The position numbers were made by a program, and so were the translations under genes. From contig NZ_BAGB01000047.1 in assembly GCF_000308615.1 (NCBI RefSeq), forward strand, positions 62,001 through 126,000: a DNA stretch of 64,000 nt, given 5' to 3'. This stretch comes from Nocardia jiangxiensis NBRC 101359 (GTDB lineage Bacteria; Actinomycetota; Actinomycetes; Mycobacteriales; Mycobacteriaceae). The notes beneath the pieces were generated by a model. It saw only the letters and a list, made by a program, of their open reading frames with translations. It had not been told where the DNA came from and ran no database searches. Below are positions 1-7,385 of this stretch, one piece after another. Every line of letters starts with the position of its first letter. Position 1 is the first letter of the stretch.

Positions 1-128
1 GCATATCCGTCCGGGGCCGCGGGGCTCTCCCCGGTCCGCCAGTTCACGTGCGGAAGCTGTTGCGGCTCGGGAATACTCAGCCCCAGCATCGGATCGCGCC
101 GACGACTGCGATGCAGTTCGGCGGTCAT
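1..128 (-). CDS. Start of an unidentified protein, cut by the window edge
   Basis: The minus strand reads an open frame of about 42 codons from an ATG at 128 to the window edge, beginning MTAELHRSRRRDPMLGLSIP. Its start overlaps the stop of a 22-codon mini-ORF as ATGA, which suggests translational coupling. I do not recognise the family from the N-terminus. It lies downstream of the solute-binding lipoprotein gene on the same strand but beyond a hairpin, so it may be a separate transcript. Confidence 0.5.
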   Translation of the reverse strand, partial: MTAELHRSRRRDPMLGLSIPEPQQLPHVNWRTGESPAAPDGY

Positions 129-193
129 CGGATCGCCACGCGTGCGGTATGCGACCGACCCCGGGCCCCGTCGTATTCTCGTCCGTTCTGCAC
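125..193 (-). CDS. Possible 22-aa leader peptide coupled to the next gene
   Basis: A GTG at 193 follows a strong ribosome binding site (AGAAGGAGG) and opens a 22-codon frame ending in TGA, which overlaps the next ATG as ATGA. The strong site sits before a very short frame, and the following gene has none of its own. The layout suggests a short translated leader feeding ribosomes into the downstream gene. No known leader family is recognised, and a start-site error cannot be excluded. Confidence 0.35.
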   Translation of the reverse strand: MQNGREYDGARGRSHTARVAIR

Positions 194-214
194 GGTTCCC
201 TCCTTCTGCGCGGT

Positions 215-257
215 GTGGGCCGCCCCGAACAATCGATCACATTCGGCAGCGGCCCAC
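215..257. terminator. Terminator-like hairpin after the lipoprotein gene
   Basis: GTGGGCCGC (215-223) pairs with GCGGCCCAC (249-257), and an inner CCGAA/TTCGG pair extends the stem. It lies just after the stop of the minus-strand lipoprotein gene. No clear T-tract follows. Confidence 0.5.
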
Positions 258-265
258 AAGTGCGC

Positions 266-1513
266 CTACTTCGGTTCGACCCGCACGCCGGGGATTTCGG
301 TACCGCACGCGGGCGAGCCGTTCGGGTCGGGCGCGAACGCCTGACCACGAAGAATGGAGACGTAGGAGCAGTTGCCCGGGCCGCCTACGGAATACGTGCC
401 ACGCTGCCGGAGTTCGGCCGGCTGCGGGAACAGGCCACCGGCGGTGAACGTCTTGTCGGCGCGCAGGGCATTGATCAACTGGCTCTGCGTCGCATGACAT
501 CCGGCCAGCTCCAGCCCGTGGATGAGCAGGTCGGCGCTGATCCAGCCGACGGCCATGGAGAACGAAGGCAGCCCGGTCTGCGAGCCCGCGTACTTCCGCA
601 ATGCCGCACTCCACGCCTGGGTGACCGGTGTGTTCAATTCCACTGGCGCATAAGAGGTCAGGAAGCCGATCCCCTGCGCCGAGGCGACCGCGGGCGGCGA
701 TTTCAGCAGATCCGCACCGTAGCCGGTGGCCAGCAGCACCGATTTCATCTGGATGCCGGCCTGGTGCAGGGCGGCGACGAGCGCGTAGGCGGTATTGGGC
801 AGCAGCACCGCGTACAGCACGTCCGCACCGGATTGTTCGATACCCAGGACCGCCGGACCGACGTCCATGGGACCGAGGGGTTCGCGTTCGTTGATGTAAC
901 CCCGTTGCAGCCCAGCGTGTTCCGCCGACAGCGCGGCGCCCTCGCCCGACTTCGCGGCACTCGGGGTGTTGGCGGCCACGACGGCCACCTTGGTGCCGCC
1001 GATCCGCTTCCAATAGTCACCGTAGGTCGTGGCCGCTTTGTCGTAATCGGTTCCCGACATCGCCGCGAACAGGTTGCCGTACTTCGGATTCAGCCACTGA
1101 TCACCGCCGTCGAACGCGCCGCCGAGGAACGGCGTCTGCTTGGCCTGGGTGCCCGCGTACTGACCCGCGCCATAGAAGTAGGTGCTGATCGGCAGGACCG
1201 CGTACGCGTGTTCCTGTTGCACCAGCCGCTGCGTCGCGGTCAGCGCGCCCTGGGGCGTGGATTGATCGTCGCCCACGACCACGTCGAATCCACGGGACGC
1301 GCACTTGCCTCCCGCATCCTTGTACGCCGCGAACCGGGCCTGTGCGCCGCGTTCGGAATCGGCGTACTGACCGGCCGCAACACCGCTGAGCGAGGTCAGC
1401 ACACCGACATTGACGGGCCCGTTCGTAGCGACGCCCGTACCACCCGGACCGCAGGCGGACAGAACAAGTGCCGCAGCACATACCGCGGCCGCGATCGCGC
1501 CGACTCTCCGCAT
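266..1513 (-). CDS. ABC-type branched-chain substrate-binding lipoprotein
   Basis: This is a 415-residue extracytoplasmic solute-binding protein of the leucine/isoleucine/valine-binding (type I periplasmic binding protein) family. A short signal peptide ends in a lipobox, LSAC with Cys21, so it should be anchored to the outer face of the membrane. The mature part begins with the family pattern NVGVLTSLSG followed by an AQARFAAY segment. No permease or ATPase genes are adjacent inside the window. It may be an orphan capture protein or sensor for the substrate of the neighbouring catabolic genes. Its promoter region carries a GAGTGCACTTT box. The family is clear; the ligand is unknown. Confidence 0.85.
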   Translation of the reverse strand: MRRVGAIAAAVCAAALVLSACGPGGTGVATNGPVNVGVLTSLSGVAAGQYADSERGAQARFAAYKDAGGKCASRGFDVVVGDDQSTPQGALTATQRLVQQEHAYAVLPISTYFYGAGQYAGTQAKQTPFLGGAFDGGDQWLNPKYGNLFAAMSGTDYDKAATTYGDYWKRIGGTKVAVVAANTPSAAKSGEGAALSAEHAGLQRGYINEREPLGPMDVGPAVLGIEQSGADVLYAVLLPNTAYALVAALHQAGIQMKSVLLATGYGADLLKSPPAVASAQGIGFLTSYAPVELNTPVTQAWSAALRKYAGSQTGLPSFSMAVGWISADLLIHGLELAGCHATQSQLINALRADKTFTAGGLFPQPAELRQRGTYSVGGPGNCSYVSILRGQAFAPDPNGSPACGTEIPGVRVEPK

Positions 1514-1581
1514 CTGTAACCTCCATCCCCCGCCTCCCGGCGACGGTGCCGGAAGGCGCGTCAGGGATACAGTTCAACATA

Positions 1582-1596
1582 TTGAGTGCACTTTGT
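1582..1596. promoter_or_regulatory. GAGT box upstream of the lipoprotein gene
   Basis: TTGAGTGCACTTTGT contains the perfect palindrome AGTGCACT, one of about sixteen related elements in the window, and lies about 70 bases upstream of the lipoprotein start. Confidence 0.4.
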
Positions 1597-1698
1597 CTCG
1601 ATATGTATGTGGATATCTCCCATGTTCGCGCGAGATACGGCCATTATCAGAGCACTCTTAATTCAGCCCGGAGATGCGTGAGACGCGATCACAACAGC

Positions 1699-2871
1699 TC
1701 ACGCGCTCAGCACGAGCGCCGATCCCATGCCGCCACCGGCACACATGGCCGCGACCGCGACCCCGCCGCCACGACGACGCAGTTCATGCGCCAGGGTGGC
1801 GACCATGCGCGTGCCGGTCGTCGCGATCGGGTGCCCCAGGCTGCAGCCACTGCCGAACGGATTCACCCGATCGGGATCCAGCCCCAGCTCACGCACCGCG
1901 GCAATGGGCACCGCAGCGAACGCCTCGTTGATCTCGAACAGATCGACCTCGCCGATCGCCATACCGGCGCGATCGAGCGCCTTGCGAATGGCCTCGATCG
2001 GCGCCAGGCCCGTCCGCACCGGATCAACGCCGACACTCGCCCAGGCGCGAACCGTCGCCAGGGGCGCAATCCCTTGCGCGGCAGCTAATCCGGCGTCGGC
2101 CACGACGACCGCGGCGGCACCGTCGTTGACGCCGCTGGAATTCCCCGCCGTGATGGAGAACCCCTCGATCTCGGGATGCAGCGGCTTCAGCGCGGCCAGT
2201 TTCTCGATTCCGGTATCGCGCCGGGGATGCTCGTCGACCTCGAAAACCGTTGTCGTCCAGTCTCTTCCGGTGACCTCGACCGGGACGATCTCGTCGGCGA
2301 ACACACCCGCATCGATCGCCCCGATCGCACGCTGATGCGATCGCAGCGCCCAGGCGTCCATCTCCGGCCGGGTTATCCCGGCCAGCTCGGCGGTGTTCCA
2401 GCCGACCAGCACGGCCATATCGTTGTTCGGCGCATCGGGTGTGGAGACATGGGACGGCGAGCTCCACGGATCCTGCCAGTCGTCGCTGCCCGGAATCCGC
2501 CGCCGCAGCACCGGGGCGGTGGACGAGGACTGGGTTCCCCCGGCGATGACCGCTCGGTCCATCCCCGCTCGCACGCTCGCCGCGGCGCTCGCCACGCTGG
2601 CCAGGCCCGACGCGCAATGCCGGTTGTGCGCGAGTCCGGGAACATGGGTCAGCCCGGCCTCGATGGCCGCGTAGCGGGCGATATCCCCGCCGCCGGCCAG
2701 GGATTCACCCAGCACGACGTCGTCGATGTCCGCGAGCGGCACACCGCTGCGCGCGGCCGCCTCCCGGACGACGAGGGTGGCGAGGTCGAAGGCGCTGGTA
2801 TCGCGCAGGGTCCCCTTGCGAGCAGTGCCGATAGGGGTGCGGCAGGCGGAGAGCAAAACAGCTTCAGTCAT
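1699..2871 (-). CDS. Acetyl-CoA acyltransferase (thiolase, FadA-like)
   Basis: This 390-residue thiolase carries out the last beta-oxidation step, cleaving 3-ketoacyl-CoA with CoA. The nucleophilic Cys is C86 in NRHCASGL, the catalytic His is about H347 in the GHP motif, and the second Cys is about C377 in MCAGGGMG. The length is normal for the family. The ATG at 2871 sits only about ten bases from a TAGAGTACA element, so transcription may be nearly leaderless. It is transcribed away from an SDR gene that resembles a 3-hydroxyacyl-CoA dehydrogenase; together they would supply consecutive steps. Exact chain-length specificity cannot be read. Confidence 0.92.
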   Translation of the reverse strand: MTEAVLLSACRTPIGTARKGTLRDTSAFDLATLVVREAAARSGVPLADIDDVVLGESLAGGGDIARYAAIEAGLTHVPGLAHNRHCASGLASVASAAASVRAGMDRAVIAGGTQSSSTAPVLRRRIPGSDDWQDPWSSPSHVSTPDAPNNDMAVLVGWNTAELAGITRPEMDAWALRSHQRAIGAIDAGVFADEIVPVEVTGRDWTTTVFEVDEHPRRDTGIEKLAALKPLHPEIEGFSITAGNSSGVNDGAAAVVVADAGLAAAQGIAPLATVRAWASVGVDPVRTGLAPIEAIRKALDRAGMAIGEVDLFEINEAFAAVPIAAVRELGLDPDRVNPFGSGCSLGHPIATTGTRMVATLAHELRRRGGGVAVAAMCAGGGMGSALVLSA

Positions 2872-2880
2872 AATGTTTGT

Positions 2881-2892
2881 TGTACTCTATTT
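2881..2892 (-). promoter_or_regulatory. GAGT box at the thiolase promoter
   Basis: On the minus strand this reads AAATAGAGTACA, ten bases upstream of the thiolase ATG. The spacing would also fit a -10 element (TAGAGT). Confidence 0.4.
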
Positions 2893-2953
2893 CCATCAGG
2901 CAAGGCTCACACGCGGCAAAAGATCGACACATGACACATATCGAGACGATAAA

Positions 2954-2969
2954 CAGTGCACTTTCTTAG
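2954..2969 (+). promoter_or_regulatory. GAGT-type box upstream of the SDR at 3169
   Basis: CAGTGCACTTTCTTAG shares the AGTGCACT palindrome and CTTTCTT tail with boxes at 24235 and 15058. Confidence 0.4.
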
Positions 2970-3168
2970 GTAACCGCCCGATCGGGCGCCGGGGCTACGA
3001 CCCGCGAATCCGAGCCTGTGCCGGCGATGCGGGTCATCCCGCGCCGAGCCGGGTCGGCAACTCCCCGACAGACGAATATCGCTGGACCAGATGAGTTTTC
3101 GGTCAACGCATCCGTCTCGGCGCGCCGCTGTGCGGGCATCGGCAATGCGCTAGCGCGAAAGGAATTCG

Positions 3169-3933
3169 ATGGAGATCAAAGGTAAGAAGGCCGTGGTGTT
3201 CGGCGGGGCCTCCGGTATGGGCCGGGCCAGCGCCGAACTGCTCGCGGCGCGGGGCGCGCAGGTGGCCGTGCTCGACCGCGCGGGCTCGGCGGGCGCGGAG
3301 GTGGCCGCGGCCTTCGGCGGCAGCTTTCACCCCGTCGACGTGACCGATTTCGAGGGCACCGAGCGGGCCATGGATGATGCAGTGGAATCCCTTGGTGGAC
3401 TGCATGTCTCGGTGACAACCGCCGGTGGCGGCAGCGTGGCGCGGACGCTCGGCAAGGCCGGTCCGCACGATCTGGACGCCTTCCGCCGGATCCTCGACCT
3501 CAACGCCGTGGCCACCTTCAACATCAGCCGACTGGCCGCGGAGCGGATGAGCCGCAACGAACCCGAGGACGCCGACGGCGAACGCGGCGTCATCGTCAAC
3601 ACCTCCTCGATCGCCGCCTTCGAGGGGCAGATCGGGCAGGTTGCCTATTCCGCAGCCAAGGCCGCCATCGCCGGCATGTCGCTGACGATGGCCCGCGATC
3701 TGGGCTCACTGGGCATCCGCGTGGTGGCCATCGCGCCCAGCCTGTTCGAAACCGGTGCGACAGCGAAGATTCCGGAGGAGACCCGGGCCGCGCTGGTGAA
3801 GGATGCCGCCTTCCCGCGCCGGCTGGGCCACCCCGAGGAATACGCCAAACTCGCCCTCGCCGTCATCGAGAACCCAATGTTGAACGGCCAGTGCCTACGC
3901 CTGGACGCGGGCCAGCGCTTCGGTCCCCGCTGA
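3169..3933 (+). CDS. SDR dehydrogenase, 3-hydroxyacyl-CoA (HSD10-like) type
   Basis: This is a 254-residue classical short-chain dehydrogenase. The nucleotide-binding glycine motif is GGASGMGR near residue 11, and the Ser-Tyr-Lys site is NTSSIAA with YSAAK. The sequence resembles the HSD17B10-type 3-hydroxyacyl-CoA dehydrogenases, including the AFPRRLGHPEEYAKLA segment near the C-terminus. The likely role is NAD-dependent oxidation of a 3-hydroxyacyl-CoA before thiolysis by the divergent thiolase. A GGAA ribosome binding site precedes the ATG. The substrate remains inferred. Confidence 0.88.
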   Translation: MEIKGKKAVVFGGASGMGRASAELLAARGAQVAVLDRAGSAGAEVAAAFGGSFHPVDVTDFEGTERAMDDAVESLGGLHVSVTTAGGGSVARTLGKAGPHDLDAFRRILDLNAVATFNISRLAAERMSRNEPEDADGERGVIVNTSSIAAFEGQIGQVAYSAAKAAIAGMSLTMARDLGSLGIRVVAIAPSLFETGATAKIPEETRAALVKDAAFPRRLGHPEEYAKLALAVIENPMLNGQCLRLDAGQRFGPR

Positions 3934-3948
3934 GCCGGGACACGGGCT

Positions 3949-4842
3949 TCAGCTCGCCAGCACCTGCGCCCGCCCCGCGCCGTTCGGTTCGCCGACCGCG
4001 GCGGCGGCGCAGGCGCCGCCGTCGACCAGCAGGTCGGTGCCGTTGAGGAAGCTCGCCTGTTCCGAGAGCGCGAAGGCGACCACGGCCGCGACCTCCTCGG
4101 CATATCCCTTGCGCCGCAACGGTGTTCGCTGCACGATTCGGTCGATGCCCGGATATTCGGCGGCCTCGAGCTGAATCAGCGGGGTATCGATGATGCCCGG
4201 GGTGACCGAACAGATGCGCGCGCCGACGGCCCCCAGCCGCACCGACTCCCGCCGCACGAGGCGATGCACACCACGGCTGATCCACGTGTGCGCCCGCGCC
4301 GGTTCGTCCAGGACGGGTCCGAGCAACTCGCGGATGCGGTCCGGGAACTCGGGGTTCAACGGGTCGTCCAGGATGGCCAGAGCCGCCGGATCGGGGGCGT
4401 TCGGGTCGAGCAGCGGGCCCATGGCGGCCAGGACCACCATGGCGGTTCCGTTGTCCGCCAAGGGACGCAGCGCCTCGGTGAGCCGGGCGGCGGCGACGAG
4501 CTCACCGAGAATCTGACGCGAGTCGGCCAGGCTGGGCGAGCGGAAGTCGGCGTGCGCGACCCCGCGCAGTGTGCCGAGCTCGGTGATCCGCTCGGTCAGT
4601 CGCGCGAGGCCGTCATCGTCGGCCAGGTCGAGGGTGAACGGTTCGGCGGCGACATCCGCGTCCTCGACGAGTTCGCGCGCCGCGGCCATCGCCGCGTGCG
4701 GATCCGGATCGGTCAGCAGCAGCGTATCCACGTGGTCGACGAGCTGGCGCGCGCACGCCGCGCCGAGTGCGCGCCCCACTCCGGTGACCACACCCACCGT
4801 GACATCGCGCGGTGCATTCTCCCGGGACCAACACGCTGCCAT
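3949..4842 (-). CDS. 3alpha-HSD/carbonyl-reductase-type SDR lacking Tyr and Lys
   Basis: This 297-residue protein resembles 3alpha-hydroxysteroid dehydrogenase/carbonyl reductase SDRs, which carry an extra segment between the Ser and Tyr motifs. The N-terminal TGVGRALG motif is present. At the active site, where its paralogue at 39602 has Y186-TWA-K190, this copy reads H185-TWI-S189, so both catalytic Tyr and Lys are replaced. It is therefore probably not a normal dehydrogenase. I chose ATG 4842 because GGAGG lies five bases upstream, between it and an earlier ATG at 4854. It is divergent from a tetR gene across a perfect CCGGAC-N6-GTCCGG palindrome, the predicted operator. A ligand-binding or regulatory role is possible. 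Confidence 0.85.
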   Translation of the reverse strand: MAACWSRENAPRDVTVGVVTGVGRALGAACARQLVDHVDTLLLTDPDPHAAMAAARELVEDADVAAEPFTLDLADDDGLARLTERITELGTLRGVAHADFRSPSLADSRQILGELVAAARLTEALRPLADNGTAMVVLAAMGPLLDPNAPDPAALAILDDPLNPEFPDRIRELLGPVLDEPARAHTWISRGVHRLVRRESVRLGAVGARICSVTPGIIDTPLIQLEAAEYPGIDRIVQRTPLRRKGYAEEVAAVVAFALSEQASFLNGTDLLVDGGACAAAAVGEPNGAGRAQVLAS

Positions 4843-4854
4843 GGCAACCTCCAT

Positions 4855-4872
4855 CCGGACCACTCTGTCCGG
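4855..4872. promoter_or_regulatory. Predicted TetR operator between SDR and tetR
   Basis: CCGGAC-CACTCT-GTCCGG is a perfect 6+6 inverted repeat between divergent genes, 33 bases from the tetR GTG. The same palindrome with the same spacing occurs at 40515, in front of the paralogous SDR. Confidence 0.7.
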
Positions 4873-4887
4873 TACTACGCTACACGT

Positions 4888-5487
4888 GTGCCCCAGACTC
4901 CGAAAGCAAAACGCGAGACTCCGAAAGCCAATCGCGGACCCAGTGCCGGACCGGCGAACCGGCAGGCCCTCATCGACGCGGCCGGCGAGGTCTTCGCCGA
5001 ACTCGGCTACAACGCGCCCCTGCGCGAGATCGCCCGCCGCGCCGGGGTCGGGCAGGGCAGTCTGTACCGGCATTTCAGCGATCGGGTCGCACTCGGCCTC
5101 GCCGTCTTCGAGGACAGCATCCAGGAGCTGGAATCGCTTGTGACACAGGATGATTACATGCTCAACGACCTGTTCGACCGGATCGCCGAACAAGCACAGA
5201 CCTCCGCGGCGCTGACCGAACTGCTCACCACCAACGGCACCGATCCCCGGGTGATCCGCCTGGGCGAGCGCACCCGCGACAGCGCCGCCCGGATCATCGA
5301 GCGCGAACAGGCCGCCGGGCGGATGGGCACTCACCTCACCGCCGATCACGCGATGCTCGCGGTAGCCATGCTCGCCACCACACTGGCCAAAACCGATCCC
5401 GCGGAACGACCGAACGTCGCGCGGCAGGCCCGGGAGATCTTCGACACCGCATTCGCGACCATCCCCGCGAAAATGTCGGCGCAGTAG
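4888..5487 (+). CDS. TetR-family transcriptional regulator
   Basis: This is a 199-residue TetR repressor starting at GTG 4888. A basic, repetitive N-terminal tail (two PKAK/PKAN units) is followed by the helix-turn-helix. Its recognition region includes AGVGQGSLYRHFSDR at about residues 53-67. The remainder is a helical ligand-binding domain with no recognisable specificity. It starts 15 bases after a perfect palindrome shared with the divergent SDR, so autoregulation together with control of that SDR is likely. The same palindrome at 40515 suggests it also controls the second SDR copy. Its inducer is presumably a hydroxy- or ketosteroid-like or other cyclic compound; this is inference. Confidence 0.88.
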   Translation: MPQTPKAKRETPKANRGPSAGPANRQALIDAAGEVFAELGYNAPLREIARRAGVGQGSLYRHFSDRVALGLAVFEDSIQELESLVTQDDYMLNDLFDRIAEQAQTSAALTELLTTNGTDPRVIRLGERTRDSAARIIEREQAAGRMGTHLTADHAMLAVAMLATTLAKTDPAERPNVARQAREIFDTAFATIPAKMSAQ

Positions 5488-5555
5488 GTGAATTCGACGG
5501 CCGTGCCCGCTCGGCCGGCAGATCCGCCCCCGCGGACCCGCCGCCCGCGCCCGCC

Positions 5556-6299
5556 TCACCGCAGGCTCAGCACGCCCAGACCCTCGAGCGCGAGACCGTA
5601 ACCGAGAGCCTCGTCGAGCAATCGCTTCCAGCGCACAGTGATCGCAGTGCGGGTATACCGCGTGACGAGCGGCGGCCGCGCGATGATGTATTCGGCCAGC
5701 TCGCGAGCCCGGCCCAGCAGCGCCTCCGGCTCGAGCACCTCGTTCACCACCCCGAGCGCCAGCGCCTCGCTCGCGCTGAGCTGCTGACCGGTCAGCAGGA
5801 AGTACCTGCCCCGATTGGAACCCAGGAGTTCCTGCCAGACGACGTGCACCCCGTCTCCCGGCACGGTGTGGCCCGGAAAATGCGGCGTATCGGCGAATAC
5901 CGTATCGGACGAGGCGAGAGTGATATCGGACAGGACCGCCAATTCGGCATGGATCGTCGCCGGGCCGTTGATCGCCGCGATGACCGGAACCTCGATATCC
6001 AGCAGATTCCGCAGCATCCGCTTACCCTCGCGGTGGACCTTCTCCCAATCGCCGGGGCCCGATACCGGGTCATCCCAGCGGGCGTCATTGATGAAACTGT
6101 CCCCGGTGCCGGTCAGGATGACGACTCGGTTGTCGACATCCTTACCGATCTCGTAGAACGCATCCACACTTTCGGTGTGATGTTCCTTCGTATAGACGAC
6201 CGGTCCGCCGTCGCTGTGGAATCGCACGATCAGGATGCCCTTGTCATCCCTTTCGAAGGCGATCGTCTTATATTTACCGAAGTATTCGGGATCGGACAT
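5556..6299 (-). CDS. 6-oxocamphor hydrolase-like beta-diketone hydrolase
   Basis: This 247-residue crotonase-fold protein closely matches 6-oxocamphor hydrolase of Rhodococcus, which opens cyclic 1,3-diketones by retro-Claisen C-C cleavage. Shared blocks include VVILTGTG, IEVPVIAA, VPGDG and LGSNRGRYFLLTGQ. H40, H117, H140, D149 and E239 fall at a constant offset of five from the residues I recall as H45, H122, H145, D154 and E244 in that enzyme. It differs from ordinary enoyl-CoA hydratases, which lack the PHFP...VPGDG His/Asp pair. It follows a mycofactocin-coupled SDR in the same operon, which could make the diketone. The start at 6299 has GGAG upstream. The substrate ring is unknown. Confidence 0.82.
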   Translation of the reverse strand: MSDPEYFGKYKTIAFERDDKGILIVRFHSDGGPVVYTKEHHTESVDAFYEIGKDVDNRVVILTGTGDSFINDARWDDPVSGPGDWEKVHREGKRMLRNLLDIEVPVIAAINGPATIHAELAVLSDITLASSDTVFADTPHFPGHTVPGDGVHVVWQELLGSNRGRYFLLTGQQLSASEALALGVVNEVLEPEALLGRARELAEYIIARPPLVTRYTRTAITVRWKRLLDEALGYGLALEGLGVLSLR

Positions 6300-6318
6300 C
6301 GGATGCTCCTGTGAAAAA

Positions 6319-7143
6319 TCAGCGGACCGAGAAACCGGCGTCGAGCGGCCACTGGACACCGGTGATGAATTTGGCCTGTTCCGATACCAGGAATGCGACC
6401 GCATTGGCGATATCCGAAGCCTCGAGGATCGAGATCGGCAGCGCATTCTGCATCGTCGAGATATCGTTCTGGCCGCCGGCGGCGGCTTCGGCCATCATCG
6501 CCTGCGTGACGGGATTCTGCGTCATACCGCTGATGACACCGGTCGGGTGAATGGTGTTGACTCGAATCCATTCCGGGGCCAGCTCGTTGGCCAGGCACTG
6601 CATGAGCCCGACCAGGCCGCGCTTCGCCGCGGTGTACGCGGTTCCGGATGCCTGCACCGACGCGGTGCCCTTGAGCCCGGCACTCGAGCTGGTCAGCACG
6701 ATCGAGCCGCCCCGGCCGCCGGCACGCAAGGCGGGCAGGGCCGCGCGAATCGTGTGGAAGACGCCGGTGAGGTTGACATCGATGACGTCCTGCCACTCGG
6801 TCAGGAAATCCGACTCGGGCCCCAGGCGCACGATACCGGCATTGGCCAGGATGATATCCACCCGGCCGAATTCGGCCAGACCCTCGTCGAATGCCTTCTG
6901 CAAACCGTGGAAATCGCGCACATCCGCCTGGCGGGCGACCATGCGACGCCCCTGCTCCTCGACCAGGCGAACCGTCTCGTCGAGATCTTCCGCCGTCGCA
7001 TTCGGATAATTCATCGACGGAATGTCTTCACAAATATCGATACCGATGATGTCGACGCCCTCACGCGCGAGCCGCACCGCGTGCGCCCGTCCCTGTCCGC
7101 GGCCCGCACCGGTAATGAATGCGACATGTCCCTGGAGGCTCAC
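6319..7143 (-). CDS. Mycofactocin-coupled SDR alcohol dehydrogenase
   Basis: This 274-residue short-chain dehydrogenase is of the mycofactocin-coupled (carveol-dehydrogenase-like) type. The N-terminal motif TGAGRGQGRAHAVRLA, the DICEDI sequence with the long NATAEDLDETVRLVEEQG insertion, and the YTAAKRG active site are diagnostic. These enzymes keep a tightly bound NAD that is recycled by mycofactocin. The likely role is oxidation of a cyclic secondary alcohol to a ketone. It sits 19 bases upstream of the 6-oxocamphor-hydrolase-like gene, so they probably form an operon. A TCTCACTCAGCGGAA element lies about 125 bases upstream. No mycofactocin biosynthesis genes are in the window. Confidence 0.9.
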   Translation of the reverse strand: MSLQGHVAFITGAGRGQGRAHAVRLAREGVDIIGIDICEDIPSMNYPNATAEDLDETVRLVEEQGRRMVARQADVRDFHGLQKAFDEGLAEFGRVDIILANAGIVRLGPESDFLTEWQDVIDVNLTGVFHTIRAALPALRAGGRGGSIVLTSSSAGLKGTASVQASGTAYTAAKRGLVGLMQCLANELAPEWIRVNTIHPTGVISGMTQNPVTQAMMAEAAAGGQNDISTMQNALPISILEASDIANAVAFLVSEQAKFITGVQWPLDAGFSVR

Positions 7144-7266
7144 CGCTGCTCCCGTCCAATACTGCGCACCGCGCCGGTGACAACGCAGGTCAGCGCGCGT
7201 CGTGCGAAATCAGTTGATATTGCTGGCCGGAGCGTAGGCAGCCTGCCCGAATTCCCGTGATTCTCC

Positions 7267-7281
7267 TCTCACTCAGCGGAA
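7267..7281. promoter_or_regulatory. Weak IclR-type box upstream of the SDR/hydrolase operon
   Basis: TCTCACTCAGCGGAA matches the TTCCGCTSAGCGGAA palindrome of region B at 12 of 15 positions and lies about 125 bases upstream of the SDR start at 7143. Confidence 0.35.
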
Positions 7282-7385
7282 GCGGCGAACCCGAGCCGCA
7301 CCGAGGACCGCCGATCGCCGCGCGATATCCCGGCCGGGCGCAGCGCGCGAGCGGCGGATCCCGGTCCCGGGGTAGGCGGCTCGGA

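Noticed and set aside
237..1519. Long open frames on both strands opposite the solute-binding lipoprotein
   Set aside because: They are by-products of GC-rich codon use; their translations are Arg/Gly/Ala-rich with no family resemblance, while the lipoprotein frame has a lipobox and a conserved core.
5556..6299. Ordinary enoyl-CoA hydratase
   Set aside because: The PHFP...VPGDG His/Asp pair and extended identity to 6-oxocamphor hydrolase favour a beta-diketone hydrolase.
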